A stretch of DNA of 17,212 nt from CAYVSF01 sp046482855 (GTDB taxonomy: Bacteria; Bacteroidota; Bacteroidia; Bacteroidales; UBA12077). Shown here piece by piece: positions 1 through 7,035 of the stretch (positions within the stretch are counted from its first letter, which is position 1; each line of letters opens with the position of its first letter). The notes beneath the pieces were generated by a model that had not been told where the DNA came from, did not search any database, and saw only the letters and a list, made by a program, of their open reading frames with translations. The translations under genes were made by a program, and so were the position numbers. The DNA lies in contig JAWOEH010000157.1 of assembly GCA_046482855.1 (NCBI GenBank), forward strand, positions 1 to 17,212, read 5' to 3'.

Positions 1-132
1 GCTGCCAAAAAAATGGTTACCGATTTGGGAAATATTCGTGAGCAATTGCAAGCCGATTTAGATCGTATAGCAAATGCAGGCATTCCCCGTGACATTCGTT
101 ATAATCAAGGAAAAGAAGTGATAGGTTTGTAA
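1..132 (+). CDS. C-terminal end of an unidentified protein (5' truncated)
   Basis: Frame 1 is open from the first base to a TAA at 130-132 and gives 43 residues ending in GKEVIGL. The visible tail is hydrophilic and probably helical (DLGNIREQLQADLDRIA), with no membrane segment and no motif I can assign. A strong intrinsic terminator begins 18 bases after the stop, which supports this as a genuine gene end and the end of a transcription unit. I do not recognise the family, and the upstream sequence would be needed to name it. Confidence 0.6.
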   Translation, partial: AAKKMVTDLGNIREQLQADLDRIANAGIPRDIRYNQGKEVIGL

Positions 133-150
133 CCTGGTAAACAATACGAT

Positions 151-184
151 AAAAGTGCCACTCTTATTTCGGGTGGCACTTTTT
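151..184 (+). terminator. Intrinsic terminator of the truncated first gene
   Basis: An 11-base perfect inverted repeat (AAAAGTGCCAC at 151-161 with its complement at 173-183) encloses an 11-base loop and runs into a T tract. This is a classical rho-independent terminator and separates the first gene from the outer-membrane protein gene. Confidence 0.88.
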
Positions 185-216
185 GTATATAAGCAAAGGG
201 TTTTTTACTATTTTAG
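182..216 (+). promoter_or_regulatory. Possible Bacteroidota-type promoter of the Omp85-like gene
   Basis: TTTG at 182-185 lies 23 bases before TATTTTAG at 209-216. This resembles the Bacteroidota primary-sigma pattern TTTG ... TAnnTTTG, though the -7 box is imperfect. The TTTG is within the U tract of the preceding terminator. An AGAGGAG at 215-221 follows. The call rests on motif likeness only. Confidence 0.3.
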
Positions 217-252
217 AGGAGTAAAAAAAAATTGCCGTTGGGAATTTTCACT

Positions 253-2178
253 ATGCAACTACCCTTGAAGAACATATTTCTGATCCTCATACTGCCCGCA
301 TTTTTGTGTTCACTCCTCCCCTCTGATGCCGTAGGTCAAAGAACCTCTGCTCCGAACCTACGCAGAATGGCTCTGCAAACAGACACAATCACCGATACTA
401 CAGACTACCATTTCGACAGCGTTCTCTTTTTTGTTCCCAAGTACCAAATGCAGCAAACAGAAAGTTTTTACGACAGCCTGGAAGTGCAGGCAAATCAGAG
501 TCAACTGTCACGTTTAGCAGCACAACTACTACTTAGTTCCAACAAACAATCGGCAGATTACCAACAAGAAAACGATCAAAAGCAATATAATCGTCATCAA
601 GGAAAAATCATTAATAAAATTAGCATTATTCAACTCAACCCTTTTGGCACTTCGCTAAACGATACAAGTATCTACCGACCCGGTAAGCTGGAACAGATAG
701 GAAACACGGTGCATATAAAAACACTCAAAAGGGTGCTTCAGAACAACCTTTTTTTTCAAGAAGGAGATACATTGGACGTAAGTTTATTAGGAGATAATGA
801 ACGCTATCTGCGTCAACTTGATTACCTAAAAGATGTAAAAATATTTGTGGAAAATGTGTTTGGTGAAAACAATAAAGTAAATCTATATTATGTAACACGC
901 GATGTATTCTCAATTGGCTTTGATATGCGTATAGAGAATGAAACCAAAGGGGAAGCAGCCATCTACGATAAAAACTTCTTGGGAACCGGACATAAAGTTG
1001 ATATCGGCATCCCTTACGATGAGACTCAACTCGGTCTAAAATCCTCCTATTCGATTAACAATATCTACGGATCGTTTATCGACGGACGTGTGGCCTTTGA
1101 AAATGCTTTCAGTAACAGACGTTTCATGCTTGATTTTAACCGGAAATTTTTTAGCTATCAAACTCAATATGCCGGAGGCTTTCATTTTTCACTAAATGAT
1201 GTATATAAAACCATTACCAAACCTGATACGATTTTAGAAAATATTCATCTGGACTATCTTACCCATGATATCTGGAGTGCCCGTTCATTTTTGCTCGAAA
1301 AAAACCAAACGGGCAAAAGAACACGACTCATCCTGGCATTACGTGGAAAACGCGATATCTTTTTTGAAGGACCGAAAATTACTGAACGCTATAATGCGCA
1401 ATATCATGACAACGCTTTGCTCTTAACCTCGATTGCGCTCTCCAGAGAAAAGTTCTACAAAACCCGTTTCATGTATTCATTCGGTGTTACGGAAGATATT
1501 CCTGTAGGCACCCTGATAAAGCTAACAGCAGGTATGGAGCATGACGAATTTTATAAAAGACACTATTTTGCCTTTCAGGGAGGATATGGAAAATTCCTAC
1601 CTGATATAGGATTCTTACATACTCATATAAATGTGGGTACCTACCTCTACAAGCAGGATACTGAACAAGGAACTATCTCGGCACGCATTGAGTATATAAG
1701 CAACCTGTTTCGTACTCAGGATAAGCTCATCCGCCAGTTTGTTTCCTTAAATTACCTCGAGGGATTTAACCGTTTCTCCGATGAATATATTGAATTAGAT
1801 AGTGAAACCGATATCCGGGGAATTAAGCTGAATAAGCAATTTGGGCAAAGAAAGATATCGCTAAATAGCGAAACAGTAATCTTTTCGGACTGGTTTTATT
1901 ACGGCTTCCGGTTTGCCAGCTACCTTTTTACTGATATTGGTTTTATTACACGGAAAAACCAACATCCTTTTGCCAATAATCCCTATGCCGGAATAGGCTT
2001 TGGATTCCGAATTCGCAACGAAAACCTTGTTTTTAAAACATTCCAGGTACGTTTTGCCCTTTATCCTTTTACCTCTGAAGTTAACTCGCCATTCGGCTTC
2101 CGAATAACAGGTGACAAAACCTACAATGCCACCGATTATTATCGTCCGGGACGACCCGAAGTAATTCCCTACGAATAA
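253..2178 (+). CDS. Omp85/BamA-TamA-like outer-membrane protein with POTRA region
   Basis: A predicted exported outer-membrane beta-barrel protein of 641 residues from the ATG. Residues 1 to about 29 form a signal peptide (hydrophobic NIFLILILPAFLCSLL, cleavage near AVGQ). A polar spacer follows to about 110. A POTRA-like segment at about 110-215 contains FFQEGDTLD and LRQLDYLKDVKIFV. The rest, from about 225, is amphipathic beta strands rich in aromatic residues. IRG at 521-523 followed by a G...E strand pair matches the conserved VRG(F/Y) element of Omp85 barrels. The protein does not end in the usual aromatic residue; about 25 polar residues follow the last strand. An in-frame TTG at 232 sits 10 bases after AGAGGAG and is a possible alternative start; I chose the ATG because it directly precedes the signal peptide. 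The exact role (assembly factor, lipid transport or surface antigen) cannot be read from the sequence. Confidence 0.85.
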   Translation: MQLPLKNIFLILILPAFLCSLLPSDAVGQRTSAPNLRRMALQTDTITDTTDYHFDSVLFFVPKYQMQQTESFYDSLEVQANQSQLSRLAAQLLLSSNKQSADYQQENDQKQYNRHQGKIINKISIIQLNPFGTSLNDTSIYRPGKLEQIGNTVHIKTLKRVLQNNLFFQEGDTLDVSLLGDNERYLRQLDYLKDVKIFVENVFGENNKVNLYYVTRDVFSIGFDMRIENETKGEAAIYDKNFLGTGHKVDIGIPYDETQLGLKSSYSINNIYGSFIDGRVAFENAFSNRRFMLDFNRKFFSYQTQYAGGFHFSLNDVYKTITKPDTILENIHLDYLTHDIWSARSFLLEKNQTGKRTRLILALRGKRDIFFEGPKITERYNAQYHDNALLLTSIALSREKFYKTRFMYSFGVTEDIPVGTLIKLTAGMEHDEFYKRHYFAFQGGYGKFLPDIGFLHTHINVGTYLYKQDTEQGTISARIEYISNLFRTQDKLIRQFVSLNYLEGFNRFSDEYIELDSETDIRGIKLNKQFGQRKISLNSETVIFSDWFYYGFRFASYLFTDIGFITRKNQHPFANNPYAGIGFGFRIRNENLVFKTFQVRFALYPFTSEVNSPFGFRITGDKTYNATDYYRPGRPEVIPYE

Positions 2179-2229
2179 TTACCACTTGAGGTCAATAGTT
2201 AAGCTCCTATTAAATCCTTCGTATACACT

Positions 2230-2293
2230 CTTCAGCTTGAATTATGCTTCTTCTTATTTAGATAAGAAAGCGTTGCTTGCCTCTACGCTGAAG
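2230..2293 (+). other. Nested hairpin structure downstream of the Omp85-like gene
   Basis: An inner stem pairs 2246-2257 with 2262-2271 around a TTAG loop; it has seven perfect pairs at the top and then a bulge. An outer perfect 7-base repeat, CTTCAGC at 2230-2236 with GCTGAAG at 2287-2293, encloses it. The sequence then reads TCTTTTATTT at 2301-2310, a weak T-rich tail. It could be an inefficient terminator, an mRNA 3'-end stabiliser or an unrecognised structured RNA. Confidence 0.4.
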
Positions 2294-2390
2294 GACTCTG
2301 TCTTTTATTTAATCACCTAAATAAAAAGCACATAACCTCCCGATAGCAAGTAATTATCTACTAAGCTCTAATTCCCATTTTTTGAATACT

Positions 2391-2425
2391 AACCCGGATT
2401 ATTCATTATAATAAAAATTTTTACC
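2391..2425 (+). promoter_or_regulatory. Possible promoter of the peroxiredoxin gene
   Basis: TTTG at 2391-2394 is followed after 21 bases by AATTTTTA at 2416-2423 and then CC. Spacing and sequence resemble the Bacteroidota TTTG/TAnnTTTG promoter, with the leading T missing. The same TTTACC ending occurs upstream of the kinase gene and nth. If used, the transcript would carry a leader of about 120 bases. No operator could be recognised. Confidence 0.3.
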
Positions 2426-2549
2426 AGGCCAAAAAACATACCCGCGACAAAATCCCAATTAATTTAAGACAAAAACATCCGAACATATCTAATATTCTTT
2501 TGTTATACCCAGTGTTAAAACAAAAACAACAAACAAAACAAGTTCGATT

Positions 2550-3176
2550 ATGTCAGTATTAGTAGGAAAAAAAGCGCCCGCATTTACAGCAGAGGCCGTA
2601 ATAAATGGAAAGGATATTGTAGAAGATTATTCACTGGAACAATACATTGGTAAAAAGCATGTGTTATTCTTCTTCTACCCCGCCGATTTCACCTTTGTTT
2701 GCCCAACGGAGATCATTGCTTTTCAAAAGAAAATGGCCGCATTCGAGGAACGTAACGTGGCTGTTGTAGGTTGTTCAGTAGATTCAGCCTTCTCGCATTG
2801 GAAATGGTTACAAACCGATCCTAAGGAGGGAGGGATTAAAGGCGTAAAATATCCCATTGTAGCCGATCTTTCAAAGACCATTTCGGAAAACTTCGACGTT
2901 TTGGCTGGAAACTATGATATAAACGACGAGGGTGAAAGTGTGTTCCATGGCATTCCCCAAGCCTACCGTGGCCTCTTCCTTATCGATAAGCAAGGCATTG
3001 TCCGCCATCAGATAGTGAATGATATGCCCCTGGGCAGGAGTGTTGATGAAGCCATCAGGATGATTGACGCGCTGCAATTTTTTGAAGAAAATGGCGAAGT
3101 TTGTCCGGCTAACTGGCAAAAGGGAGAAAAAGCGCTCAAACCCAATCAGGAAAGCATCTCGGAATATTTAAGCTAA
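2550..3176 (+). CDS. Typical 2-Cys peroxiredoxin (AhpC/Prx1 type)
   Basis: A cytoplasmic thiol peroxidase that reduces hydrogen peroxide and organic hydroperoxides. The 208 residues cover the whole family. The peroxidatic cysteine is C51 in FTFVCPTE, and the resolving cysteine is C185 in GEVCPANW, as in Prx1-type dimers and decamers. An extra cysteine, C75, lies in VVGCSVDS. The EGGIKG segment corresponds to the GGLG element linked to over-oxidation sensitivity, while the C-terminal YF motif is only partly present (EYLS). The reductant is unknown, since no AhpF or thioredoxin gene is adjacent. The start is preceded by an A/C-rich leader without an SD, normal for this phylum. The gene is monocistronic, with an intergenic gap before it and a strong terminator after it. 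Family confidence is high; I leave the symbol blank because ahpC and prx names are used inconsistently for this subgroup. Confidence 0.95.
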   Translation: MSVLVGKKAPAFTAEAVINGKDIVEDYSLEQYIGKKHVLFFFYPADFTFVCPTEIIAFQKKMAAFEERNVAVVGCSVDSAFSHWKWLQTDPKEGGIKGVKYPIVADLSKTISENFDVLAGNYDINDEGESVFHGIPQAYRGLFLIDKQGIVRHQIVNDMPLGRSVDEAIRMIDALQFFEENGEVCPANWQKGEKALKPNQESISEYLS

Positions 3177-3202
3177 CTTCTCTTGTAACAAATCATCTGA
3201 TA

Positions 3203-3238
3203 GAAAAGCATTCCGAATGGAATGCTTTTCGTATTTTT
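3203..3238 (+). terminator. Intrinsic terminator after the peroxiredoxin gene
   Basis: A perfect 12-base stem, 3203-3214 with 3219-3230, closes on a 4-base GAAT loop and is followed by GTATTTTT. It ends only a few bases before the pabB start codon, so pabB must be initiated from within or just after the terminator, or depend on read-through. Confidence 0.88.
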
Positions 3239-3239
3239 A
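3232..3239 (+). promoter_or_regulatory. Possible -7 box of pabB inside the terminator tail
   Basis: TATTTTTA matches seven of the eight positions of TAnnTTTG and is identical to the box upstream of nth (12974-12981). It ends 5 bases before the pabB ATG, so a transcript from it would be leaderless or nearly so. No TTTG is seen at the expected upstream distance. Confidence 0.25.
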
Positions 3240-3244
3240 TCCCC

Positions 3245-4546
3245 ATGAATTCGCACCTCTGCAAAGATATTGATGATCTTTCCCTATTTCTGGAAAAAGC
3301 CCTGGAATATGGAAAACAATTCGACTTTTGTCAACTGCTAAATACGGCAGCTCCATCGCAACATACGATTACTCCTGATAAATATCGTTTCATATTGGCG
3401 CTTGACATAGTCAAAGAATATAAGCCACATGTTGCCGGGAATGCTTTTGATACACTTAAGAAAATTTACGATCAACATGAGTGGTGGTTTGGCTATTTGA
3501 GCTACGACTTGAAAAACGAAGTGGAAAAGCTCTCTTCTGAAAACAAGAATCCATTAGCCTTTCCCGAGTATCATTTTGTGCATCCCAAAGTGGTTATATA
3601 CTGCTATTATGGCGAAAGGGAAGTTCATCTGGAAGGAATGATGCAAGTTGGGCAATTAGAAGCGCTATTCAACTCCATCAACCAATATCCCTTAAATAAA
3701 AGCAAGAAACTGCCAAGGGTTCAATTTGCAGAAACCGATAACAAATCAGTATACCTTGATAAAATTACCAAAATACAGCAGGCCATACAAGCAGGTGACA
3801 TCTATGAGCTCAACTATTGTCAGGAGTTTAACACACACATGTCAATTGATACAACAGCCGTGTACCAGCAATTAAGTAAGGTTTCCCCCACTCCTTTCGG
3901 AGCTTTTTTTCGTTCCTCGCACCATGCTATTATGTGTGCAAGTCCCGAACGTTTCCTGACAAAGCGTGGCAATACACTTTTTTCACAACCCATTAAGGGA
4001 ACCATTCGCAGAGGCAGTACTCCCACATTGGATGAAGCGATGAAAAAGGAATTGCTGAGCAGCGAAAAAGAGAGAGCCGAAAATGTCATGATTGTTGACC
4101 TGGTTCGGAATGACTTATCACATTACGCAGCCAAAGGCTCGGTAAAAGTAGACGAACTTTTTGGAATTTATAGTTTTCCCCAGGTTCATCAGATGATCTC
4201 CACGGTATCGTGTACTCTCTCGGAGGGCGCCCATCCCATAGATAGTTTGCGTTCAGCTTTTCCTATGGGCTCCATGACCGGCGCTCCCAAGCTTAAATCA
4301 ATGGCACTCATCGAAAAGCATGAGGAAGTTAAGCGCGGCCCCTACAGTGGTGCCATAGGGTATATTTCACCCAACGGCGATTTCGATTTTAATGTCATCA
4401 TACGAAGCTTATTCTACAATAAAAAAACCAGGTACTTAAGTTTTTACGTAGGTGGTGCCATAACCATATTGTCGAATCCGCAGGCCGAGTATGACGAATG
4501 CTTATTAAAAGCCGAGGCCATGTTAAAAACATTTGCCAATGATTGA
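3245..4546 (+). CDS. pabB: Aminodeoxychorismate synthase component I
   Basis: Chorismate-utilising enzyme of 433 residues that converts chorismate, with ammonia from a PabA-type glutaminase, to 4-amino-4-deoxychorismate for p-aminobenzoate and folate. Conserved blocks run in order: GDIYELNYCQEF, SPERFL, PIKGTIRRG, ERAENVMIVDLVRND, FPMGSMTGAPK and YVGGAITILSNP with DECLLKAEAM at the end. Lysine K251 in PIKGT is diagnostic: PabB uses a lysine here where anthranilate synthase TrpE has alanine. This decides the assignment between the two paralogues. The N-terminal region is shorter and more divergent, as is usual. No pabA or pabC is next to it; tilS overlaps its 3' end by 8 bases, suggesting translational coupling. 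The ATG follows CCCC with no SD. Confidence 0.9.
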   Translation: MNSHLCKDIDDLSLFLEKALEYGKQFDFCQLLNTAAPSQHTITPDKYRFILALDIVKEYKPHVAGNAFDTLKKIYDQHEWWFGYLSYDLKNEVEKLSSENKNPLAFPEYHFVHPKVVIYCYYGEREVHLEGMMQVGQLEALFNSINQYPLNKSKKLPRVQFAETDNKSVYLDKITKIQQAIQAGDIYELNYCQEFNTHMSIDTTAVYQQLSKVSPTPFGAFFRSSHHAIMCASPERFLTKRGNTLFSQPIKGTIRRGSTPTLDEAMKKELLSSEKERAENVMIVDLVRNDLSHYAAKGSVKVDELFGIYSFPQVHQMISTVSCTLSEGAHPIDSLRSAFPMGSMTGAPKLKSMALIEKHEEVKRGPYSGAIGYISPNGDFDFNVIIRSLFYNKKTRYLSFYVGGAITILSNPQAEYDECLLKAEAMLKTFAND

Positions 4547-5873
4547 ACAACAGGTGGTAGCATTTATTAACTCCGAAAGGCTTTTCACACTTTCGGATAA
4601 GATCCTGGTGACCCTGAGTGGCGGCACCGATTCGGTAGCAATGACTGCTCTCTTGCTTCAACTAGGTTACACGCTGGAGGCAGCACACTGTAACTTTCAA
4701 TTGCGCGGCCGCGAAGCCGACGACGATGAAGCATTTGTACGCAAGTTATGCAAGCAATGGGGTATTCCATTGCAAGTACAGAAATTCAACACGCAGCAAT
4801 ACGCTGATAAACAGAAGATCTCCATCCAAATGGCAGCGCGCGATTTACGCTACACTTGGTTTGAGCAGGTACGCGAAGAGCGAGGCCTTGATTATATTGC
4901 CATTGCTCATAATCAGGACGATGCCGTAGAAACCTTTTTCCTAAATCTCAGCCGCGGCGCGGGGCTGAAAGGACTAACCGGTATAGCTGCCAAACACAAC
5001 AAAATTGTTCGTCCCTTACTCAATACCTGGCGTAAGGATCTTACCAAGTATCTTGCTACACATACTATTCGTTTTCGGGAAGATCGATCAAATGCAGAGA
5101 CAAAGTACCAGCGAAATCTGATACGCCATGAAATTTTACCTTTGATGGAGAGGTTAAATCCTGCTTTTGGTGAAACTATGCAAGCCACTCTGCAGCGGCT
5201 AAACGAAGCCTCATTCTTTTATCAACAAGGCGTAGAGACCTTTATTAAACAGCTGGTAACGAAAAAGGCCGATGCACTTTACATCAAAATCGCCCCATTG
5301 CTTCAGCATCCGGCAGCAGCCACGGTTTTACACGAATTGCTGACGCCTGCAGGATTTACCCACAGCCAGCAACAGAACATCCTAAGTTGCCTCAGCGCTC
5401 AGCCAGGAAAACAATTTGCATCCGCCAGTCACAAAGTGGTAAAAGACAGGAACCACCTGATTGTAAGCCCGAAAAAAACTATTAGTAAAAAAAGTTTTCC
5501 TGTAGATCTTACCGAAAAAAAGATAAAAACACCCATTGCCTTGCAATGGCAACTAAAAAAGGCCGGTGAAGTAACCCTTTCGCAGCAACCTGCTATTGCT
5601 TATTTGGATGCAGAAAAACTGGCCTCGAGGCTTACCTTACGTGGGTGGCAAGCAGGTGATAAATTCATCCCACTGGGTATGAGTCAGTTTAAGAAGATCA
5701 GCGATTTTCTAATTGATAACAAAGTCCCAAGACATATAAAAGAACAGGTATATGTACTGGAAAGCAATGGAGAAATTTGCTGGGTGGTGGGCATGCGAAT
5801 TGATGATCGCTTTAAATTAACAGAAACTACGCAACAAGTATTGGTTGTAGAGTTGACTAAAAAAAACTCGTAA
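4539..5873 (+). CDS. tilS: tRNA(Ile)-lysidine synthase
   Basis: Cytoplasmic enzyme that uses ATP and lysine to convert C34 of the CAU-anticodon tRNA(Ile) to lysidine, so the tRNA reads AUA and is charged with isoleucine. It is essential in most bacteria. The 444 residues hold the N-type ATP pyrophosphatase PP-loop SGGTDS at 27-32, the AAHCNFQLRG segment, and HNQDDAVET from H124, which corresponds to the family's HHxDDQxET. A central substrate-binding region follows. The C-terminal domain (about 355-440) contains RGWQAGDKFIPLGM, KKISDFLIDNKVPR and WVVGMRIDDRFK, typical of full-length TilS. I chose the ATG at 4539, overlapping the pabB stop; an in-frame TTG two codons earlier is less likely. 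The gene converges on aroC with a 24-base gap and no clear terminator. Confidence 0.95.
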   Translation: MIEQQVVAFINSERLFTLSDKILVTLSGGTDSVAMTALLLQLGYTLEAAHCNFQLRGREADDDEAFVRKLCKQWGIPLQVQKFNTQQYADKQKISIQMAARDLRYTWFEQVREERGLDYIAIAHNQDDAVETFFLNLSRGAGLKGLTGIAAKHNKIVRPLLNTWRKDLTKYLATHTIRFREDRSNAETKYQRNLIRHEILPLMERLNPAFGETMQATLQRLNEASFFYQQGVETFIKQLVTKKADALYIKIAPLLQHPAAATVLHELLTPAGFTHSQQQNILSCLSAQPGKQFASASHKVVKDRNHLIVSPKKTISKKSFPVDLTEKKIKTPIALQWQLKKAGEVTLSQQPAIAYLDAEKLASRLTLRGWQAGDKFIPLGMSQFKKISDFLIDNKVPRHIKEQVYVLESNGEICWVVGMRIDDRFKLTETTQQVLVVELTKKNS

Positions 5874-5897
5874 CGCCTCGCATTAGCATGTGGGCTT

Positions 5898-6887
5898 CTA
5901 CCAAATTCGTGGCACCTTTTGGGCTTGCAGAAGCATATCAGCCAGAGCTACAGCAGTAGCGGCTTCCACAACAACCGGCACACGTAAAGCAATGCACGCA
6001 TCATGTCGGCCGCCCACTTGCAGGGTAGTCATTTCACCGGTTTTCATATTCAGGGTTTGTTGCTTTTTGCCAATGCTGGAAGTGGGCTTTACCGCAACTC
6101 TAAACACCAACTCATTGCCATTGGTAATGCCTCCGTTAATGCCACCTGCATGATTAGTTTGTGTGGTACCGTCTTCATCAATAAACACATCGTTATGTTC
6201 GCTGCCTTTCATTACTGCGGCCTGAAAGCCGGCACCAAACTCAATGCCTTTTATAGCGGGAATAGCAAAAATAATATGACTTATGAGCGATTCAGCAGAA
6301 TTGAAGAAAGGTTCACCTAGTCCAATGGGTATATCTCGTACAGTACACTCAACCACCCCTCCAACAGAGTCGTTCTGAGCAAGTGCCTCATATACTGCCT
6401 GTTTTATATCTTCAGAACCTCCGGCATTTTTCAGTTGCGCAGAAATTGTAAGCATATGTGCCACTTTTTTAGCCACGACACCGGCAGCAACTAAGCCTAG
6501 AGTCAGGCGGCCACTAAAATGCCCGCCTCCTCTAAAGTCCTGGTATCCCCCATATTTCTGTTGCGCTGTAAAATCGGCATGTCCCGGTCGCGGAGTCTCT
6601 TGCAAGTGCTGATAGTCAGAAGAACGTGTATTACTATTGCGAAATCGAATCATTATCGGAGCCCCGGTGGTTGTACCCTTAAAAACCCCTGATTCCAACA
6701 TAGGAATATCATCCTCAATACGGGGGGTAGTTCCTTTTGCTCCACTTTTACGGCGTTCGATATCAGTAAAAAAGTCCTCTTCGCTCAGCTCAATACCAGC
6801 AGGACATCCATCAATTTGGACTCCCACCATACTTCCATGCGATTCGCCAAATATGTGGATTCTGAATTGTTGACCAAAGGTATTCAT
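5898..6887 (-). CDS. aroC: Chorismate synthase, short form
   Basis: Catalyses the last shikimate-pathway step, 5-enolpyruvylshikimate-3-phosphate to chorismate, using reduced FMN. It is 329 residues against the usual 350-360. Signatures are GESHG near the N-terminus, RPGHADFTAQQKYGG, NHAGGINGGITNG, KPTSSI and GRHDACIALRVPVVVEA. Both conserved histidines (in GESHG and RPGHAD) are present. In place of the common GGGRSSARET it has GGGHFSGRLT, and the segment between KKVAHML and GGVVECTV is about 25 residues shorter than in E. coli AroC. From memory this is the variant of clostridia and relatives, not the usual Bacteroidota form, so horizontal acquisition is possible. Chorismate feeds pabB nearby, although the two genes are convergent and not co-transcribed. 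A TTATTTTTTTAG box lies 15 bases upstream of the ATG. Confidence 0.95.
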   Translation of the reverse strand: MNTFGQQFRIHIFGESHGSMVGVQIDGCPAGIELSEEDFFTDIERRKSGAKGTTPRIEDDIPMLESGVFKGTTTGAPIMIRFRNSNTRSSDYQHLQETPRPGHADFTAQQKYGGYQDFRGGGHFSGRLTLGLVAAGVVAKKVAHMLTISAQLKNAGGSEDIKQAVYEALAQNDSVGGVVECTVRDIPIGLGEPFFNSAESLISHIIFAIPAIKGIEFGAGFQAAVMKGSEHNDVFIDEDGTTQTNHAGGINGGITNGNELVFRVAVKPTSSIGKKQQTLNMKTGEMTTLQVGGRHDACIALRVPVVVEAATAVALADMLLQAQKVPRIW

Positions 6888-6902
6888 AAGAGTAAGTGTT
6901 GT

Positions 6903-6914
6903 CTAAAAAAATAA
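6903..6914 (-). promoter_or_regulatory. Possible -7 region of aroC
   Basis: On the minus strand TTATTTTTTTAG ends 15 bases before the aroC ATG. It resembles the boxes at the same distance before the Omp85-like gene and nth. The region is T-rich, so chance occurrence is easy. Confidence 0.25.
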
Positions 6915-6979
6915 GTATCAGAAAAAATAGAATGCATTAGTAAACGTTCCGGAAAATCAATTGCATATAAACAAAACAG

Positions 6980-7004
6980 CTAAAAAGCGTAAAAGGTTTA
7001 ACGC
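6980..7004 (-). terminator. Weak possible terminator after the phosphoesterase gene
   Basis: On the minus strand GCGT and ACGC (pairing 7001-7004 with 6987-6990), with imperfect A/T pairs inside, are followed by TTTTT. The stem is short and interrupted, so termination would be partial. Its placement between two same-strand genes fits a boundary between the phosphoesterase and aroC. Confidence 0.3.
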
Positions 7005-7035
7005 ATACAGGTTATCGGATGGTAAAAATACATAA

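Larger units (their letters stand above)
2179..2549. other. 371-base intergenic region without a gene
   Basis: No reading frame with coding character is seen on either strand. The left part holds a nested hairpin (2230-2293), the middle a possible promoter (2391-2425), and the last 30 bases are an A/C-rich leader. Either the Omp85-like transcript ends here or the peroxiredoxin has a long untranslated leader. No recognised riboswitch or small-RNA family was identified. Confidence 0.6.

Noticed and set aside
3245..4546. Anthranilate synthase component I (TrpE) instead of PabB
   Set aside because: The diagnostic position is lysine (PIKGT) rather than alanine, and no trp genes are nearby.
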